A stretch of DNA of 64,000 nt from Haematococcus lacustris (taxonomy: Eukaryota; Chlorophyta; Chlorophyceae; Chlamydomonadales; Haematococcaceae): positions 8,333,237-8,397,236 of the forward strand of contig JASKMD010000003.1 in NCBI GenBank assembly GCA_030144725.1, given 5' to 3'. The notes below the pieces were generated by a model. The model was not told the origin of the DNA and did not search any database. It was given only the letters and a program-made list of their open reading frames with translations. The position numbers and the translations under genes were made by a program. Of this stretch, positions 21,501 through 31,299 are shown one piece after another. The first letter of the stretch is position 1; each line of letters opens with the position of its first letter.

Positions 21501-22635
21501 GCTGGGTCTGCATGGGCGCATGCTGCATGGGTGCACTACGCAAGGCAGGCTGAGGCATGGCTGCATAATCCAGCTGCATTGGTGGCGCAGCATAAGCTTG
21601 GGACATGGGCAAGGATGGCAACGGCTGTTGCATGACAGGGTGCGGCATTGGATAACCCATTTCCTGCATGGGCTGCTGCAGGTGATGTGGCATGGGCTGC
21701 TGCAAGGGCTGTGGCACGGGCTGCCGAGCACGCTCGCGTTGCGGGGGCTGAGGCAGCGCCCAAGCTTGAAGCTCAGCCAACTGCTGCCGCAACAGGAGCA
21801 CCTCCTCTGACACTAGGTCCTGCTCTGCGCGTAGCGGTGGGCGATCAGCAGTGGCAGGCACATAACGCATGCTGTCAAGCAGGTTCTCATGCGCTGCACT
21901 GACTGCATGCAAGGCAGCTCTGAAGGCGCGCTGATCCTGCCGGTCCTCTGCATCCGGCACAGCCTGGTGGAATAGGCGCACAGCCTCGTCCCTGAGCTTG
22001 GTGCGCTGCTCCTGGCGCATGGTGGGCACTTGTAGGCAATGGGAGAAGAGGTGGTTGATGGCGGTGAAGTGGGTTAGTGTGCCACGCCTGATGGCCTCAT
22101 TCACAGCGCTCTCAAAGGCTGTGGCGAAAGCCTTAGCGCTGCTGCACCCTTTGCCCCCTAGCACGAGAGCTGGGTCTAGGCCTGCCTGGTGGCTGGGTGG
22201 GTCTATCAGCTGCTCCTCCACCAGGTCTAGCAAGGCCTCTAATGCTTCTGCCCTGTCAGCCTCGTCGCCCCAGCCATCTACCAGCTGCTCATAAGCATCT
22301 GTAATGGACTGAAAGAACACGCCATCCATGGCAGAGCTGGCCAGCAGGTGATGGAACGCATTCACCGGTATGTGGAGGTTGAGGCCTAGGTACGCCCGCA
22401 GCTTGAGGCTGAAGGCTCTGAAGGCCAGCCGGGAAGTGCCTATAAGCTCTGGCACCGCCATGGTGACGAGCGCCATGGGTTGTACTGCTCGACTGCTGCG
22501 GGTTGGGGCTGGGGCTGGTTCCTGGGGCGGTGCTGCTGCGTCGAAGACTGGGTTGTCCGTGGAGCTGTACGGTCCGTTAAGCTCCAACGGTGTGCCCAGT
22601 ACAGGCGGCTGAGTTATGGCAGCCACCTCGCGCAA
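18571..22635 (-). CDS. Gag-protease polyprotein of an LTR-type retroelement, no RT
   Basis: A 1354-codon frame. The order is: a helical capsid-like region (residues ~55-300); a Gln/Pro/Met-rich linker; a His/Cys cluster CPLHPYAGHDLAEC; and a retroviral zinc knuckle CSYCHKRYHPPERC that fits CX2CX4HX4C exactly (near 21210-21250). A retropepsin-like aspartic protease follows: MLDGGSDSCLIS as the catalytic loop near 20600, and YDLLLGANFL near 20370. One strongly hydrophobic segment (LFLSFLFLLWLPAIVTSLPP) lies further on. The last ~150 residues (DAIISSPDP...LVCMLVPHAYL) vaguely recall a class I methyltransferase fold. No reverse transcriptase, RNase H or integrase follows, so it is non-autonomous or truncated. 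The annotated 5' end is a TTG codon; the first ATG is ~50 codons in. LTRs were not found by eye. Confidence 0.7.
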   Translation of the reverse strand: MREVAAITQPPVLGTPLELNGPYSSTDNPVFDAAAPPQEPAPAPTRSSRAVQPMALVTMAVPELIGTSRLAFRAFSLKLRAYLGLNLHIPVNAFHHLLASSAMDGVFFQSITDAYEQLVDGWGDEADRAEALEALLDLVEEQLIDPPSHQAGLDPALVLGGKGCSSAKAFATAFESAVNEAIRRGTLTHFTAINHLFSHCLQVPTMRQEQRTKLRDEAVRLFHQAVPDAEDRQDQRAFRAALHAVSAAHENLLDSMRYVPATADRPPLRAEQDLVSEEVLLLRQQLAELQAWALPQPPQRERARQPVPQPLQQPMPHHLQQPMQEMGYPMPHPVMQQPLPSLPMSQAYAAPPMQLDYAAMPQPALRSAPMQHAPMQTQRSRPAKTCPLHPYAGHDLAECRQFQAMPPHEQQRVIGGSAPRAAHAVAAHTAGSVVSRAITDPRQRTPLLDRGYVPAAPAHAQHTCSYCHKRYHPPERCFKLYPHLQAAPPPSLSGPARAHTVSAEGSGLGAWDMSGHWVSLDARVQPLSYPEHGSFCIITANAARAVPFTPMSAALPAGATHTLPKAAAPAPPAAPATTPTMGSVFATQPGLQELAVQLQHLAQRVTRIEQHLSPSVAPVDTAAHIAAEPPRAAAVRAACHTAVPNQHLTYFSNVTVQSGCAVADSEGQLHLLQGVMLDGGSDSCLISHECAAALNLPLTPCSRRLSTASGAEALATQVATLRVSLSYGTPHAMVHDLEAIVMPPGSPLAYDLLLGANFLSQTKGVCDVYDRQFSYCPRLHSHGDIRTSHSLPVTGPKGCLPLLYSAPMGSSQLLVACTAVSHSQVQPCATSGTASAMIHTPGVHLHVGTPPVAAGTTTPSAVSRGGDLATTEGARSGVATDDAPIPAGSGVKSVRSSAQPATRRGGGTASQSVLSSARDPAARRTSQTSSASQRSAKHLAVGTAAAQHVAKQQRSSAPTLPPPSPLLPRRSSREVVWHTLTPLRLFLSFLFLLWLPAIVTSLPPPIPDLPTSAIACSVISMVLPDGPAAAHSPEQYTQLPNGVPNGVTSKKGTTREPNIQERELALGYVVGTTAAPGLTTADRHQITGHCMDATAAESLYAVAAALHHASLLHAHAHSCLSSSSLSHALVVAAGGGAQLLPSSHTSTTQHCSPSTAPDPALPTATAAQPAVTLAHLADVATPNVTYTITHPQCSGFSITPQELRVASTVINLDLMHSLLDPCTTTPIIISGLELQPLSAQLHLSLSPAAYRALLQQQPIDAIISSPDPAVLDLLLPLAVIYAHSLVCMLVPHAYLSDAPPARFRWIQQLKQAERLLHVTCPSLGSGMGWVMVFSSKAQKRHLLKLPVMGAYLKL

Positions 22636-24126
22636 GCACGAATGCGGATGTAAGCGCTAGTGCACTGGGCGAACGTGTTAAAGAAACACGCACCGCGGAG
22701 CTACGGCTGGCTGCAGCCTGAACACCCCGGAGTGCCCAGGACTGCAGCCGAAGTGAAGATGCTGACGCCCAGACGTCCGTCTGTCGACAGCTGAAGGCAA
22801 TTGATAACCTTCCTCCGGGGAAAAGAGCTTAGAAGAAATGTAAGATAGCAAACGAAATGAGTAAGGACGCCTCGACTAGCAGCAAGCAAGGCAAAGCTGA
22901 TACCCGTCACCAGTATGGTGCCGGCCTTCAGATGCCGATGGCAGTGAGCTGAGAATACCTCCAGACTTGGGTGCCCGTGATTACATCGGACAGCTGGTAA
23001 GGTCTTCTAAGCTGCCGCCGCAGCATCCCAATCCACTACAAATACCCAATCCCCATGCAACCATGTCAGAACTGTTATGCAAGTCGCAGGATACACACAC
23101 CAATCCATCCACAGAAGCTAGGTCACATCAACCATCAACCACCCATCACCATCTACCGTGATACAACCACCTGTCATGCTTGCATGGCTAGCCCATGTCA
23201 CGCAAACCGCACAGTCACGCCCATGGTTGTGACATAGTAGGGGAATGATGTGCTGTGGGGACAGTTGGTCCTGTGGCAGCCCAGCAGGCGCACGTCACGC
23301 TGGCCCGGGGCAAGTCAGCAAGTTAGGCAGGCAGGCCAGGCCCCCTGGCCCCCTGGCCCCCTCCCCCTCTTTCGCCCTCCAGCTTCAGCTGCTGCCCCAG
23401 GCCCTGGCCAGCAAAGCAGCAGCTGGCCTGAACCTGACAGCCAGGTGGGAGCAGCAGGGGGAGTGCAGGTGGCCCACCCCTCCGCCCAGCCAGGGCGCAC
23501 GGCAGCCAGGGGAGTAGAGCTTGCAGCAGCAGCCTCCCCTGGGGGGCTTCTGGTTGTACACGCCATGACAGGCCACATCATCTCGGGGACCCTGGGAGAT
23601 CATCTCGGGACTCTGGGGCTGCCTTGTGGTTGTCATGGCAGCTGTAACTAAAGGCATGGTGGGTGTTTTGCTGTCCTAGTTTGTTGTTCATTAGTATTCC
23701 CAGTCATTTTCGGAGTTTGACCCCAACAACCCAATCTGCCACTTGGTGTGTGAAGGTCAGGCGTCAGGCTGTGATGCAAGGAACAGTCTGATAGGTTGCT
23801 AATGGATCAACGGATACTATGCTATCAGCTTCACTGAAGCGATGCAGTATTGAGAGAGTACTGAGAGACTTGCCCCCGATTCAGGGGCCCCATGAGTCCA
23901 GGAGGCGGCCTCCGAGGGCGCATCATCAACCAAGTGCGCAGGGGTCGCAGCGCCATCAGGCGCAGCCATCGCGCTAGGAAGCGAACGAAGGCACGACAAG
24001 GATCGGGAGCTAACATGAGCTACTTGGTTGGCTGGCTATTATAGCTATTGATTATATTAGCTGGGGGAACACCGCCCTAGTGCAGAAATGCAACCGTCCT
24101 ATTACCAGGGGTTTGTTTTCTGTTAG
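22636..24126. other. Intergenic, no gene recognised
   Basis: 5' flank of the Gag-protease frame (22640-22960), which may include its leader or LTR, then unrecognised sequence. Open frames at 23250-23650 on both strands are Pro/Gln-rich and mutually overlapping, without domains. Confidence 0.4.
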
Positions 24127-26094
24127 TTGGGGGCGCCCGACACCAACATTTCGTCGTGTGTTTACAAATCATTGATGGGCTGCTGCTGGCCTTGGTTATG
24201 TGGGAATTTCTCCCTTGGCGTGGCGCCGCCTCAGGAGGCACAGCTGACGCTGCGGATCGATGTAACATGCGATGGTCCTCACCCGAACCAGCCTCGCTTG
24301 CTTGCTAATCGCTTGCCGAGTGAAATCTCGGGAACAGCAGTATATACGTCCCGCGGAGACCTTGAGCTTTTGGAGTCGTCTTACCAACTGCCTTCCTCCA
24401 TCGCCCTGTGGAGTGGCAAAGGAAAGCCTAAGCAGAGCCCAAGCACGACAGGGTCTGATGCTGAACTCTCAGTCCAGTCTGTTTCTTCCCGACCCAGCAT
24501 CGCCCGCACTTCCCCTCAGCCCTCCCCTTGCCCCGGCTGCCGTACAGCCAGAAGCACCGTCTTCCTCAGCTGTGGAGAAATGTCCAGGAGGCACACTTTC
24601 CCAACAGGCACCTTCCCTGGGGACGAGCTATCCCACACTGAGCTCCACAGGCCTGTCGCCTGGGTAGCCCTGCCCACCATACACGAGTCACAATCCACCT
24701 CCCACAGGAGTGTCAGCCACAGCAGCAGGTTTTCGATGGCCAGCCTTTCCCCAGACCCCTACCCTGTTCAGGCCATAGATGTGATGCCCATGGACTTGCC
24801 TATCCCCAGCCCCCTGCCCCTGAGAACATTGAGCTCCACAAGGACGTCAGCCACAGCAGCAGGTTTTCAGCCACCTCCCCCCAGCACTCGAGTTCAAATG
24901 CTGGCCTCCCCTATCCCGCCTGCCACAGAGCCTGCTGCTGGCCACAGGCCGCCTCCCAGCCAGGCTGAGCTGGCAGTGGCAGCAAGCCAGTCAGGGTCTG
25001 TAGGCCACGGTGCTTCATGCAAGGAGCAGTTGCAAGGAGCAGTTGCATCTAAATGCAATTCTAAATGTAGGCAGCAGCAGAAGAGGCAGCATCACATGTG
25101 GCACAGTGGAGCAGCGGAGCAGTCTTGGCAGGCTGCACCGCCCATGTTGGCGACGCAGATGGCACCTGCTGAACAGGAGGCAGTGGAGCCCGGTGGCAGC
25201 GGCAGTGCCGGCCAGCTTCGTGAGGGGCAAGCAAGAGGCCTGGTGGATCAGACGGCACCCCCTCCCAACAGCAGCACATGGAGGCTAATGCATGGCAGAG
25301 CAGCAGAAGCAGTGGGGCAGCAGGGGCTGTGCAGGGGCGGTCTGAGCTGTGATGGTGGAGGGCAGCAGGCGGCAAGGGGAGCCGGGGGCCTAGAAGAGCA
25401 GGGGGTCTGCGGTAGTCCAGGGCAGGCCTCAATGGGAAGCAGTGCAGCCCAGGGCAGGCCAGCCAGCCGGCCGCTGCCCTCCTCCATGGACTTCTGGTCA
25501 AACCCATCTGGCAGAGCAGGTGGGACACACACTAATGTCACTCAATCTATGCAGCCTGCCCTACCCTGCCCTGCACTGCCCCTACCTCTGCTTAGCCTTG
25601 CCCATTGCCCTGCCCCTGCCCCTGCCCCTGCCCCTGCCCCTGCCCCTGCCCCTGCCCCTGCCCCTGCCCCTGCCGCTGCCGCTGCCCCTGCCGCTGCCGC
25701 TGCCCCTGCCTCTGGGCCTCCTCCGCCACAACACAATGCAACAGCATGTCAACCCTTGCAGGCCAAACCCTTGATGCCAACAGCTCCTACAAGATGTTGC
25801 TTTCACATATCCAGCAGCAGGCCCTGCTGCAGGACGATTTGCTCCAGCCACCACCAATCCCTCCAGCGCGCTCCCCCAACCTCCCCCTTTGTGAGGCTTC
25901 CAGACCCTCATGCAAATCTACAGCCCCTTCCCCCTCCCCACCCCAGGGGTCCTCACCCCCTGTGCCCCCAACTCCTTCAACACACTGCTCTGGCCTGCAG
26001 CCGCACCACAATCAGCTTACCCAGGCGCCCACCCCCACCCCTGCCCAGCTGCGCAGCCAGCACAGCCGGCGCCATGTCTCTGACTGGCCTCTGA
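24127..26094 (+). CDS. Hypothetical low-complexity Ser/Pro/Gln-rich protein
   Basis: A 655-codon open frame with no recognised domain. The first ~330 residues are Ser/Pro-rich with mixed composition; a duplicated unit (RTSATAAGF / CTCCACAGGAGTGTCAGCCACAGCAG type) occurs at 24700-24740 and 24835-24870. Around 25610-25710 a (CCTGCC) hexamer run gives Pro-Ala repeats. A second frame opens at 25605-26453 over the same repeat. Low complexity and several open frames on both strands argue for caution. It could be the linker part of a larger spliced gene or non-coding. Confidence 0.25.
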   Translation: MGAPDTNISSCVYKSLMGCCWPWLCGNFSLGVAPPQEAQLTLRIDVTCDGPHPNQPRLLANRLPSEISGTAVYTSRGDLELLESSYQLPSSIALWSGKGKPKQSPSTTGSDAELSVQSVSSRPSIARTSPQPSPCPGCRTARSTVFLSCGEMSRRHTFPTGTFPGDELSHTELHRPVAWVALPTIHESQSTSHRSVSHSSRFSMASLSPDPYPVQAIDVMPMDLPIPSPLPLRTLSSTRTSATAAGFQPPPPSTRVQMLASPIPPATEPAAGHRPPPSQAELAVAASQSGSVGHGASCKEQLQGAVASKCNSKCRQQQKRQHHMWHSGAAEQSWQAAPPMLATQMAPAEQEAVEPGGSGSAGQLREGQARGLVDQTAPPPNSSTWRLMHGRAAEAVGQQGLCRGGLSCDGGGQQAARGAGGLEEQGVCGSPGQASMGSSAAQGRPASRPLPSSMDFWSNPSGRAGGTHTNVTQSMQPALPCPALPLPLLSLAHCPAPAPAPAPAPAPAPAPAPAPAAAAAPAAAAAPASGPPPPQHNATACQPLQAKPLMPTAPTRCCFHISSSRPCCRTICSSHHQSLQRAPPTSPFVRLPDPHANLQPLPPPHPRGPHPLCPQLLQHTALACSRTTISLPRRPPPPLPSCAASTAGAMSLTGL

Positions 26095-27398
26095 TCATGA
26101 GCCTGGAAGAGGAGGTGCAGGCGGCCACTCCGCTGGGTCACACCCCCACGCTGGTCTGGCGGGAGGTGGGCGGCCCTGGGCCTGGCAGCAGCGGCGGTGG
26201 TGGCAGTGGCAGCAGTGCTGGTGCTTGGACAGCTGGCAGCAGGCAGGTCCGCCTGGCAGCAGGCAGGTCACCCTCTTCACACTTGCTTAACCCTTCACTC
26301 CAGGATCGTGAGTGGGCGCACAGGCTTTCAAGCCGTGCTCCTACCCAGTGCACAACCAGCAGCAGCAGCCACGATGGAGGCTCTATAGTGATGTTGGGAT
26401 GGGATGGGAAGGGGTGTGAAGGTGGTGAACAGGGGAGCATGCAGTTTAAATAATTGGAGATCATGACCCATAGTGTGACCTAGATCCAATAGTAGGGGCC
26501 AGCACTGCCCCAGTGCCCTGGGATGGTGTGTGCAGGGCTGTGACCCACAAACATTGTGGGACTGGGCTTGTTGCTAGAGCAGGGCAACAGGGCAGGCCTG
26601 CTGCCCCTCAGGTCCTTGTCACCACAAGGGCAGGTGAGAACAGCTGTTGGGTCTGGCAGCAGCGGAAACAGTTGCAGATGAGCGCGTCACGGGCAGCAGA
26701 TGTTTCACATGGTGGCATGTTTCACGTCATCATGTTCGCGTGCGTGCTTGCATGCCTGCATGCATGCCAATCAGGCTTAATGCTTGCATGCCGATAGCAA
26801 GCATGGTTGGTTGGCATGCTTGCACCATGCGCTATGCAAAGCCGGGAGCTGTCTGTGGCTGTGGTAGGGCAGAACGTTATGATCTGCAGCAACGCCTTGT
26901 GCCCCTCAGGTCGGCATTCTCTTAGAATGCATGCACGCATGACCTGCAGAACGATGTGCAACAGCATGGGAATGAAGCAATTGCACGCCAATACCACAAT
27001 AAGCGATCATGCACTTGACTGTTATTAGCAATACTAGGGGTCAGTAGCATATTATTGTATTCATCTCTTCGTTGTTTCCTTCTTCTCCCTTGTGCCAGAT
27101 TTTCTTTGCCCCCCCCCCCCCCCCCTTTCAAGCAAGCTGGCCACACATTGGTGGTCAGTGCTTCTGCATTACATAATATCAGAATTGGGGGAGATGTGTA
27201 GGCTGTGGGGGAGATGTGTAGGCTGTCACATGCTATCAATGCTCGAGTGTTGAGTGTGAGGTGCACCATTCTTGTTGCGTGTAAGGGTGTAAGCGTGTAA
27301 GGGTGTAAGGATGTAACAGTATCAGCTGCTTATTCAGCACGAGTCGCCATTTTTGCATTGGCTTCTACTAGAAGTTTTAGTTGTGGCATATTGAAGGC
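26095..27398. other. Intergenic, no gene recognised
   Basis: Includes GCATGC-rich sequence (26740-26830), a C homopolymer of about 20 (27107-27127), a duplicated GGGGGAGATGTGTAGGCTGT unit (about 27188-27228) and a GTGTAAGG repeat (27280-27315). No coding signal. Confidence 0.45.
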
Positions 27399-27876
27399 TG
27401 TGGGTCACCCCGGCCATTGGCCATGCCAATCCGTGACAGGCCTGCGCATCGCACCACGCGCTAACGAAGGGTAGCTGAAACTATCGCGGTAAGTCACGCG
27501 CGCTGAAACTCGCGTTTTGGACTGAAGCCTTGTCCCAGTACACCGCCCGCCACCAGGTCGAAACTTGAGATAGCGCAAACAAGCAGCGACCCACCTACAA
27601 GAGCAGGGTGGCGAGGCGCTCCGTGGCGTCCGTAGCAAAGTTCGCACCACGGAGGCAGCCTCGCAGTACTGCGGAGTAGGCCATCGCAGTGCGCCATGCT
27701 ACCGAGCCATGTCATTACACCACGAGACTGAGTCACGCCACGCTTACCTGAAACTGTGCAAGTTGGGCGCATGGCACTGTTAATTTTTTGGCCATTGCCT
27801 TAATCGGCTTTATCGGCTCAGTTCGTGCTATTCTGGCTTAGTTGGTGCTGCTGGTTTCAATTGAAAGTGCTTGGCC

Positions 27877-28467
27877 TTACATTTCATCTGCCTCGTCAAC
27901 CCCCACTTCAGCCAACTGATCCTCCTCCATCTCTTGCTCCCACCTCAGATGTTCTAGGATGTCAGCCCTAAGCAATGGCTTCTTCTGCGTCAACCTCTTG
28001 CCCTTCCAGCCCAAGCACTCCCGTGCATACTCCTTCAACAGATGCACATTCAAGGTCATGTGGGCGCTTGCAATGTGTGGTGCCCGTGTATGCAGAAGCC
28101 TCAAGCACTCAGCATCTTCCTTCTTGTCACTTGCCAGTGTCACACGTCCAAACATGGGTATGTTGCTTAGGGTAGATGCTCCATGACACATGCACTGCTG
28201 TGGCTTGCTGCCCATGTGCCTCACACACGCACATGCAGTCTCAGACCACATGGGCGCAACCCCATCTGCAGGGAAGAACATTGCATGCATGGCCCGTGAC
28301 CCAGTGATGGTGCGAAGCAGCCTGTGGGCATCAGGGTCAAGCTCAGCACACTTCTCAACTTCCTCATCCTTCAGCACCAAACACCACCGCCGCTGCACGC
28401 TCCCCCTAGTCTGATGCGCAACACTGGCTGCTAGTTGTGCAGCTGGCACCACACACTCTACATCACA
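27877..28467 (-). pseudogene. Transposase-like protein of element C, C-terminal half
   Basis: This minus-strand frame aligns with the C-terminal half of the protein at 48620-50930. Shared landmarks, in the same order, are RRWCLVL / HRWCLEL, AMHAMFFPADGV / SMHSCFFPAAGI, WSETACACVRHM / WSETACACAQCM, DKKEDAECLRLL / DKHWDDECLTLL, and LRADILEHLRW / LRADLRYMVLEHL. It ends with an acidic tail and stop at 27877. The upstream continuation is found 27 kb away at 55738-55960. No known domain is recognised; the WSETACAC motif and conserved His/Cys/Asp residues make it a candidate transposase of unnamed type. Confidence 0.65.
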
Positions 28468-28605
28468 CAGGCAAATTAGTGCGGATATTCGTCATCCTAG
28501 GGGGGTAGTTTTTTTTTGTGGTTCGCCTCGGATTGTCCTTGCGACTCCAACGCCACTTGACGCTTGTTGAAATTCTGAGTATGTGAGCAGTTGGAGTGTA
28601 GGTAC

Positions 28606-28655
28606 CTACAGTACTGTAGATGTCTACAGTACTGTAGATGTCTACAGTACTGTAG
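28606..28655. repeat. Short array of ACAGTACTGTAGATGTCT palindromes
   Basis: Three copies of the CTACAGTACTGTAG dyad spaced by GATGT, the same 18-bp unit as the long array at 33475-34056. 28680-29275 beyond it holds no recognised gene. Confidence 0.8.
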
Positions 28656-29281
28656 GTCAGATTTGACAAGGTCTCTTGTAAATAGGGTACCATGCTGTTC
28701 TCCACATTCAAACCACCATTTGCTACCGCGATTGCACCGTCAGCTTCTGCGTGCTATAAATAGTGAGAGGCGTCGAAGCGTAGGCCCGCAAGCTCGATAT
28801 GGATATTTGTGCCGAAAGTTGTGTCCACGCAATAAGGTCGCCATAGGGAGCTACATACATACGTGTAAGGTCTAAGGCCGGGGCCCGTCTCTATCGCAAG
28901 CTAGGTCCGTTCTGTCGGTTGTACTGGGTAGCTCGGCTTGCAAGCTCCCGCAAAGCTGTGGATGTTGATGATGCCCCGCAATCACAACAACCTCCTGCAC
29001 CGCACCCTCCTATCTAATATCGAGTGCGGCAGAGATTGCCCCAAAAGTTGTTTGCGGTTGGCCCCCAACCATCCATCATTACATCTAACCTCACATCATT
29101 ACATCATGACTCTTAGCCTACATCATTACATCACCACTTGTGCTCGGCAACATAGGCACGCTTTGTTGTCAGCGCATTTGCATAGCACTGTCGGGATAGC
29201 AAACGAGCTTGGGCTACATTGAGTTGTTCCTGCATGGGGGTGAAGGGGGCATGGGGGTTAAGGATGCATGGGGGAAGGCAG

Positions 29282-30103
29282 CTACAGTACTGTAAATGGT
29301 CTCTCTACAGTACTGTATGTAGACCTCTACAGTACTCAAGACCTCCATGAGTACTGTAGACCTCTACAGTACTCAAGTCCCCTATGAGTACTGTAGACCT
29401 CTACAGTACTCAAGACCCCCATGAGTACTGTAGACCTCTACAGTACTCAAGACCCCCATGAGTACTGTAGACCTCTACAGTACTCAAGACCCCCATGAGT
29501 ACTGTAGACCTCTACAGTACTCAAGACCCCTATGAGTACTGTAGACCTCTACAGTACTCAAGACCCCCATGAGTACTGTAGACCTCTACAGTACTCAAGA
29601 CCCCCATGAGTACTGTAGACCTCTACAGTACTCAAGACCCCCATGAGTACTGTAGACCTCTACAGTACTCAAGACCCCCATGAGTACTGTAGACCTCTAC
29701 AGTACTCAAGACCCCCATGAGTACTGTAGACCTCTACAGTACTCAAGACCCCCATGAGTACTGTAGACCTCTACAGTACTCAAGACCCCTATGAGTACTG
29801 TAGACCTCTACAGTACTCAAGACCCCCATGAGTACTGTAGACCTCTACAGTACTCAAGACCCCTATGAGTACTGTAGACCTCTACAGTACTCAAGACCCC
29901 CATGAGTACTGTAGACCTCTACAGTACTCAAGACCCCCATGAGTACTGTAGACCTCTACAGTACTCAAGACCCCCATGAGTACTGTAGACCTCTACAGTA
30001 CTCAAGACCCCCATGAGTACTGTAGACCTCTACAGTACTCAAGACCCCTATGAGTACTGTAGACCTCTACAGTACTCAAGACCCCCATGAGTACTGTAGA
30101 CCG
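29282..30103. repeat. 37-bp hairpin satellite, about 21 copies
   Basis: Each regular unit consists of TACTGTAGACCTCTACAGTA followed by CTCAAGACCCCCATGAG. The first half is a perfect stem (TACTGTAG/CTACAGTA) with a 4-base loop. Copies are nearly identical; the main variation is CCCCC/CCCCT before ATGAG, suggesting recent expansion. It is contiguous, without unique spacers. Confidence 0.95.
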
Positions 30104-30628
30104 CAGGGGGGCAGCAGCAGCAGGGGGGCAGCAGCAGCAGCAGCAGGGGGGCAGCAGCAGCAGGGGGGCAGCAGCAGCAGCAGCAGGGGGGCAGCAGCAG
30201 CAGCAGCAGGGGGCGCAGCAGCAGCAGGGGGGCAGCAGCAGCAGGGGGGCAGCAGCAGCAGCAGGGGGGCAGCAGCAGCAGCAGCAGGGGGGCAGCAGCA
30301 GCAGCAGCAGGGGGGCAGCAGCAGCAGCAGCAGGGGGGCAGCAGCAGCAGCAGGGGGGGCAGCAGCAGCAGCAGGGGGGGCGGCAGCAGCAGGGGGGCAG
30401 CAGCAGCAGCAGGGGGGCAGCAGCAGCAGCAGGGGGGCAGCAGCAGCAGGGGGGCAGCAGCAGCAGGGGGGCAGCAGCAGCAGCAGCAGGGGGGCAGCAG
30501 CAGGGGGGGCAGCAGCAGCAGCAGGGGGGCAGCAGCAGCAGCAGGGGGGCAGCAGCAGCAGGGGGGCAGCAGCAGCAGCAGGGGCGCAGCAGCAGCAGCA
30601 GCAGCAGTGGCAGCAGCAGCAGATATAG
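30104..30628. repeat. Compound (CAG)n / GGGGGGCAG array
   Basis: Runs of 2-6 CAG triplets separated by blocks of 5-7 G. Every frame is open on both strands (poly-Gln/Ser/Ala with Gly, or Leu/Cys/Pro), so the long open frames here are by-products. Confidence 0.95.
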
Positions 30629-30865
30629 TAGGGGCACTGTAGCACCTACCTACCTTTTGGCTGCTTGATGACTGCTGCTAGGAAGGGGGGGGGATTGGAA
30701 GAGTGAAGGCGGGGAGGGGGGGTAGATGTGGAAGGCGGGAGGTGGGAGGCAGGGAGGCGGGAGACGGGGAGGCGGGAGGCAGGGAGGCGGGAGGTGGGGA
30801 GGCGGGAGGCTCAACCGGGTTGGGCTGGGCGGGGGTGGGTTGGGTTGGGGGCATGGGTTGGGGTG

Positions 30866-31170
30866 GGCTGGGCTGGGCTGGGCTGGGCTGGGCTGGGCTG
30901 GGCTGGGCTGGGCTGGGCTGGGCTGGGCTGGGCTGGGCTGGGCTGGGCTGGGCTGGGCTGGGCTGGGCTGGGCTGGGCTGGGCTGGGCTGGGCTGGGCTG
31001 GGCTGGGCTGGGCTGGGCTGGGCTGGGCTGGGCTGGGCTGGGCTGGGCTGGGCTGGGCTGGGCTGGGCTGGGCTGGGCTGGGCTGGGCTGGGCTGGGCTG
31101 GGCTGGGCTGGGCTGGGCTGGGCTGGGCTTGGGCTGGGCTGGGCTGGGCTGGGCTGGGCTGGGTTGGGTT
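30866..31170. repeat. (GGGCT)n pentanucleotide array, first
   Basis: Near-perfect GGGCT repeats, about 55-60 copies, with one 6-mer slip near 31129 and TTGGG variants at both ends. It is preceded by a GGGAGGC-rich purine stretch (30690-30820). Confidence 0.95.
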
Positions 31171-31199
31171 GGGGGCATGGGTTGGGGTGGGTGGGGGCA

Positions 31200-31295
31200 T
31201 GGGTGGGGGTGGGGGCGGGGGCGGGGGCGGGGGCGGGGGCGGGGGCGGGGGCGGGGGCGGGGGCGGGGGCGGGGGCGGGGGCGGGGGCGGGGGAG
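31200..31295. repeat. (GGGGGC)n hexanucleotide array
   Basis: About 14 copies of GGGGGC starting after GGTGGGGGT. It is a strong G-quadruplex/R-loop candidate on the plus strand. Confidence 0.95.
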
Positions 31296-31299
31296 GATG

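Noticed and set aside
18571..22635. Complete Gypsy or Copia element
   Set aside because: No RT, RNase H or integrase motifs on either side and no LTRs found by eye.
29282..30103. CRISPR-like array of regular hairpin repeats
   Set aside because: Units are contiguous 37-mers without unique spacers, in a eukaryotic context, with no cas genes. It is a satellite.
30104..30668. Long poly-Gln/Ser/Ala and Leu/Cys/Pro open frames
   Set aside because: All frames on both strands are open because the DNA is a CAG/G-run repeat; no start context or unique sequence.
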